DNA of 17,465 nucleotides from a bacterium (GTDB lineage Bacteria; JAHJDO01), in the NCBI GenBank assembly GCA_030631525.1, contig DAOVKY010000003.1:1-17465 (forward strand), given 5' to 3'. Below are positions 14,517-17,465 of the stretch, piece after piece. The position numbers were made by a program, and so were the translations under genes. Under the pieces are notes generated by a model. The model was not told the origin of the DNA. It made no database searches and was given only the letters and a program-made list of their open reading frames with translations. Numbering within the stretch: position 1 is the stretch's first letter; each line of letters opens with the position of its first letter.

Positions 14517-15061
14517 AGAAGAACGAACGAATTATCTTATTTGTTATTGCGGCTTTGGGGATTCTTATAGGTTATTATTATTTATTAACACCTCAGATTG
14601 CGCGGATTTCTCTCCTGAGAAAAAACATAACACAGAAAAAAACTGAAATACAAAAAGCAAGGAATATGATTGCTAAAAAACCGCAGCTGGAACGTGAATT
14701 TCAGACAGTGCAAAAACTAATAAAAGAATACCGGAAACGTATGCCTGGAGAGGACAAAATCCCTGACTTTCTATTCTCGCTCACAGATATCGCCAATGAA
14801 CATAAAGTTAAATTAATGTCTATTAATCCCGCCAAGTTAAAGACATCCGGCAAAACTCGTGTATACGCTGAATATCCGATAGCGTTCTGTATTAAAGGCG
14901 GCTATCATCAGATAGCCAGATTCGTGAACAAACTGGAGAATCTGGAAAGGTTCGTTAAGATAAATCATATAAGCATTGCCTCAGATAAAAAGGATGCATT
15001 AAAACACACTGCGGATATCTATCTGAGTATATTTATTTTTAGGGAGACAAAATCCAAATGA
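14513..15061 (+). CDS. pilO: Type IV pilus alignment protein PilO
   Basis: A 182-residue bitopic protein. A short cytoplasmic tail is followed by a membrane helix at about 7-24 (IILFVIAALGILIGYYYLL), a coiled-coil region (about 30-75, KKTEIQKARNMIAKKPQLEREF), then a ferredoxin-like periplasmic domain. The segment IPDFLFSLTDIANEHKVKLMSINP (83-106) and the pattern KGGYHQIARFVNKLENLERFVKI (128-150) are diagnostic for PilO. It should form a heterodimer with PilN. ATGA overlaps on both sides couple its translation to pilN and pilP. Confidence 0.92.
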   Translation: MKKNERIILFVIAALGILIGYYYLLTPQIARISLLRKNITQKKTEIQKARNMIAKKPQLEREFQTVQKLIKEYRKRMPGEDKIPDFLFSLTDIANEHKVKLMSINPAKLKTSGKTRVYAEYPIAFCIKGGYHQIARFVNKLENLERFVKINHISIASDKKDALKHTADIYLSIFIFRETKSK

Positions 15062-15597
15062 CAAAACCTTTAATCTGGGAACGGGCGGGGGCAAGCCCCG
15101 CCCCTACAATGTGGAAATCGGGAAACGTAGGGGCAGGCCTTGCGCCTGCCCTAACGCATTTGACATTATGCATCTGTGCTTGCTCGTGCCTTCTCTTGTC
15201 TTCTGGCTGTTCAAAGCCAGCGCAGGACAATGTTGGTTTATCAATACAAAAGAAGGTTAATATTTCAATACAGAAAATCTCAGAAGCTAAGAATAGACAA
15301 CATGTTTTCGTATACAACACTCATGGAAAAAGAGACCCGTTTATCCCTCTTATATCAGAGAATAAGACCATTATGGCCCAGGCCGGCTGGAGTTTTATAA
15401 GTTCAAAATTGCCGGAACTAAAAATAGAAGGAGTTTTATTTGATAAGACCAAGCCCCTTGCTATTATAAACGATAAGATTGTTGCAAAAGGGGATAGTAT
15501 CAGCAACTGCAAAATCATATCAATAACCAAAGAAGAAATAGTGATCGGTTATATGGATAAAAAATATAGTGTAAAAATAAGTGGAGATAAATTATGA
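15058..15597 (+). CDS. pilP: PilP-like pilus lipoprotein with a repeat-derived leader
   Basis: A 179-residue protein starting at ATG 15058 in an ATGA overlap with pilO. Its body fits PilP: a GKRDPFIPLI motif (90-99), then a small beta domain with LKIEGVLFDKTKPLAIINDKIVAKGDSI (121-148), as in the PilP domain that binds the secretin. A hydrophobic stretch ending LLLSSGC (45-51) is a credible lipoprotein signal with C51 as the lipidated residue. The leader before it is odd. Residues 9-31 (RAGASPAPTMWK...VGAGLAPA) are encoded by a pair of 25-nt palindromic units, unlike any signal peptide. A TTG at 15160 could start a shorter signal sequence, but has no clear ribosome site. PilP links PilN/PilO to PilQ in the periplasm. 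Confidence 0.82.
   Translation: MTKPLIWERAGASPAPTMWKSGNVGAGLAPALTHLTLCICACSCLLLSSGCSKPAQDNVGLSIQKKVNISIQKISEAKNRQHVFVYNTHGKRDPFIPLISENKTIMAQAGWSFISSKLPELKIEGVLFDKTKPLAIINDKIVAKGDSISNCKIISITKEEIVIGYMDKKYSVKISGDKL
15083..15151. repeat. Palindromic repeat doublet A (inside pilP leader)
   Basis: Two 25-nt units of the pattern GTAGGGG, five variable bases, CTTGC, five variable bases, CCC. The first is on the minus strand (15083-15107, stem CGGGG/CCCCG) and the second on the plus strand (15127-15151, stem CAGGC/GCCTG). The GTAGGGG ends face each other across a 19-nt spacer. Both units can form perfect 8-bp hairpins around CTTGC. The doublet is read in frame by pilP. Confidence 0.88.
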
Positions 15598-17027
15598 GGA
15601 AATTACATGTTTTTTTAGTGCTTACAGTATGTGTTGGTCTAGTTTTTAGTTCTGTTTCATATTCATATACTGGCAATAAGCTAGAAGGCGAAAAGATCAC
15701 ATTAGACCTTAAAGACGCTGACATACGCAATGTTATAAGAATGCTTTCCCATAAGGGTAATGTCAATATAGTTGCAGGGGAAGAGGTGAAAGGAACGGTT
15801 TCGCTTCTTCTGCGAAATGTAGATTGGGAGCAGGCGCTGAAGACAATTCTTGATGTCAGCGGGTATGCTTATGAACGTGAAGGGAATCTGATAAAGGTTA
15901 TGACCGCTGAGAAGATGAAAAAAATAAAGATGGAACAGCTTGCCATTAAGGAAGCGACGAAGAAAGAAGCAGAATTGGTAACAAGAATTTTTTCTCTGAA
16001 TTTTGCAAATGTTTGTTCTCTTAAAAAGTCGGTTGAAAAAATGCTTTCGTCAAGAGGGAAAATTGAAAGCGATGCGCGCACAAATACTCTGATCGTCACT
16101 GATATTCAGGAGAATATTGACCAAATAGCAGAAATTGCGCAAAGATTGGATATTAGAACTCCTCAGGTTCTTATTGAGGCGGCCATTATAGACGTAAAAA
16201 TAACAGGACAGACTAAATACGGTATTGACTGGAATTTAACAAAAACTACAGGAGGGACGACGGAACTTGGAGCAGCAGCAAATATAAAACGTGGAACAGC
16301 AGTAACTGATGGTAATTTTTCTCAGACGCTGGAAACAGGTTTGCAGCATGTCATTACCGGCTTTAATGTTGGCAAGTGGGATATTACAGCAACTCTTCAA
16401 TGGTTAAGGTACAACGCAGACGTGAAAATACTTGCCCGGCCCCGTCTCTTAGTTCTTGACAATCAGGAAGCGAAGATAGAAATAACAGAGAGTATTCCAT
16501 ACTTAAAAATTACAACTAATTCCGATAATGTATCGACGTCAACAGTTGACTTTAAAGAGGTGGGAACATATCTTACTGTAAAGCCACACATAACAAATGA
16601 CGGGTTCGTCTCCATGCTTGTTAAACCAAAACATAGTTTTTCAGTAGGTGAATATGGCAATGAACCTATAATAGACTGCCGCTCATTAGAGACAAATTTG
16701 TTGACCAAGAATGGCCGTATGGTTATAGTTGGCGGGCTCAGGCGAAATTATAACACAGTTACTGTGTATAAAGTGCCGATACTCGGAGATATTCCGTTAC
16801 TTGGGTATCTTTTCAAAAAGAATACGACTGAGAAAACGAGGATGGAATTAATTATTCTTATCACTCCTACTATTGTAACAGAGGAGACCGGGTTGACTGA
16901 AGAGGAAAAAGCAGGTGTCCAAAAAATGGATGAAACTTGGGAGAAAACAAATCCTGATAAAAAATTGCCGACAAAAATATGGAGAGGGACTGATATAAAT
17001 CTAAACATTGATAAAATATCAAGATAA
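15594..17027 (+). CDS. pilQ: Type IV pilus outer-membrane secretin PilQ
   Basis: A 477-residue secretin, short for PilQ because AMIN repeats are missing. Residues 1-25 are a cleavable signal peptide. A STN-type domain follows at about 35-105 (ITLDLKDADIRNVIRMLSHKGNVNIVAGEEVKGTVSLLL), then an N1/NolW domain at about 129-187 (VTRIFSLNFANVCSL ... TNTLIVTD). The secretin core runs from about 188 (PQVLIEAAIIDV) to 428, with ARPRLLVLDNQEAKIEI and the signature VPILGDIPLLGYLFKK (394-409), ending in LIILITPTIV. PilQ forms the multimeric outer-membrane channel for the pilus. It is last in the pilMNOPQ run and overlaps pilP by ATGA. A charged ~50-residue tail follows the core. A palindromic repeat begins at 17029, right after the stop. 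Confidence 0.93.
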   Translation: MRKLHVFLVLTVCVGLVFSSVSYSYTGNKLEGEKITLDLKDADIRNVIRMLSHKGNVNIVAGEEVKGTVSLLLRNVDWEQALKTILDVSGYAYEREGNLIKVMTAEKMKKIKMEQLAIKEATKKEAELVTRIFSLNFANVCSLKKSVEKMLSSRGKIESDARTNTLIVTDIQENIDQIAEIAQRLDIRTPQVLIEAAIIDVKITGQTKYGIDWNLTKTTGGTTELGAAANIKRGTAVTDGNFSQTLETGLQHVITGFNVGKWDITATLQWLRYNADVKILARPRLLVLDNQEAKIEITESIPYLKITTNSDNVSTSTVDFKEVGTYLTVKPHITNDGFVSMLVKPKHSFSVGEYGNEPIIDCRSLETNLLTKNGRMVIVGGLRRNYNTVTVYKVPILGDIPLLGYLFKKNTTEKTRMELIILITPTIVTEETGLTEEEKAGVQKMDETWEKTNPDKKLPTKIWRGTDINLNIDKISR

Positions 17028-17028
17028 T

Positions 17029-17089
17029 GTAGGGGCGACCCTTGCGGTCGCCCGGAAAGAACAAGGGTGGGGGCAAGCCCAACCCCTAC
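17029..17089. repeat. Palindromic repeat doublet B (after pilQ)
   Basis: Two units of the same 25-nt family as at 15083-15151. One is on the plus strand (17029-17053, stem CGACC/GGTCG) and one on the minus strand (17065-17089, stem TTGGG/CCCCA, one mismatch), separated by an 11-nt spacer. Here the GTAGGGG ends point outwards, so TGTAGGGG (17028-17035) and CCCCTACA (17083-17090) also form an outer 8-bp stem enclosing both hairpins. It could act as a transcript end or 3' stabiliser for the pilus mRNA. Confidence 0.88.
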
Positions 17090-17146
17090 ATTTAAAAAGA
17101 CACATGGTCACAAAGAAAAAGCAATTAGAAATAAGGAGTTAACACT

Positions 17147-17465
17147 ATGAATAGACATGCTCATCGTAATATTTTCACAAACATTGGTCTTGTAATTATT
17201 ATGCTGATATTAATAGGCGCGTGTATTTTTTTAGGCACATACGCATTATCGTGGGATCAGGTTGTGCTTTATGTCAGCATAGCTATTTTGCTTGCTGTTA
17301 TAGCGTTTTTAATGTTTCTGATTAAAAAAATTAATACAAATGTAGTGAACATGATGGCAAAAGCCAAAATAGCGGCTGATCCGGAATTAAAAGAGATTGG
17401 GATAGATGAATTAGGCGTCTCACTGGATAAAATCACAAAAAAGCTTAAAGGGGATATGTCTGATC
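17147..17465 (+). CDS. Two-helix membrane protein, 5' part (HAMP-like)
   Basis: The frame starts at ATG 17147 with AAGGAG (17133-17138) 8 bp upstream and runs off the window end. The visible ~106 residues begin MNRHAHRNIFTN. Two membrane helices follow: about 13-34 (GLVIIMLILIGACIFLGTYAL) and 39-61 (VVLYVSIAILLAVIAFLMFLI). Next is an amphipathic stretch ending DELGVSLDKITKKLKGDMSD. The ELG..L..I...L pattern resembles the second half of a HAMP domain, as in sensor kinases, cyclases or receptors, but the signal is weak. It lies 119 bp after pilQ and may be co-regulated with the pilus genes. I cannot name a function. Confidence 0.65.
   Translation, partial: MNRHAHRNIFTNIGLVIIMLILIGACIFLGTYALSWDQVVLYVSIAILLAVIAFLMFLIKKINTNVVNMMAKAKIAADPELKEIGIDELGVSLDKITKKLKGDMSD

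Noticed and set aside
15083..17089. CRISPR array made of the repeated 25-nt units
   Set aside because: There are only two pairs, in opposite orientations and nearly 2 kb apart, with varying stems and no regular spacers.

Overview
The window looks like chromosomal DNA of a Gram-negative, moderately AT-rich environmental bacterium. The pilus genes include an outer-membrane secretin and a lipoprotein, which imply two membranes. The pilin style, the His-rich TPR protein, the UroD-like/Gfo-Idh sugar cluster and the small palindromic 'GTAGGGG' repeats resemble uncultivated lineages such as Omnitrophota or other PVC-like groups. That placement is an impression, not a phylogenetic result.

Region 1 (1-7305, all + strand) starts with the 3' end of queA. 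It continues with a six-gene carbohydrate cluster: SDR dehydrogenase, a large glycosidase-like protein, a uroporphyrinogen-decarboxylase-like protein, a Gfo/Idh/MocA oxidoreductase, a TIM-barrel sugar isomerase/epimerase and an aldose-1-epimerase-like mutarotase. Tight spacing suggests one operon. Its content fits release, mutarotation, oxidation and isomerisation of an unknown sugar or glycoside. No transporter or regulator is visible. A 12-codon mini-ORF exactly bridges the glycosidase-like and UroD-like genes.

Region 2 (7306-9932) holds a tRNA-Ser(CGA) gene. Convergent to it is a minus-strand operon: ABC ATPase, ABC-2-type permease, and a membrane-anchored TPR protein with a striking His-rich segment. 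A near-consensus sigma-70 promoter (TTGACA, 17 nt, TATATT) precedes this operon.

Region 3 (9933-17027, + strand) is a type IV pilus operon: major pilin, three minor-pilin-like genes (PilV-, PilW- and PilX-like), then pilM-N-O-P-Q, in which four successive junctions are ATGA overlaps. A well-formed sigma-54 promoter precedes the pilin. Two 15-bp direct repeats, 30 bp apart, lie at enhancer distance upstream of it. A strong hairpin separates the major pilin from the minor pilins. No motor ATPase (PilB/PilT) or platform protein (PilC) is in the window.

Region 4 (17028-17465) carries a palindromic repeat doublet immediately after the pilQ stop, then the 5' end of a two-helix membrane protein that continues beyond the window.

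The most distinctive non-coding signal is a family of four 25-nt hairpin units arranged as two doublets. One doublet lies in frame inside the pilP leader and the other abuts the pilQ stop. Their stems co-vary around an invariant CTTGC loop.
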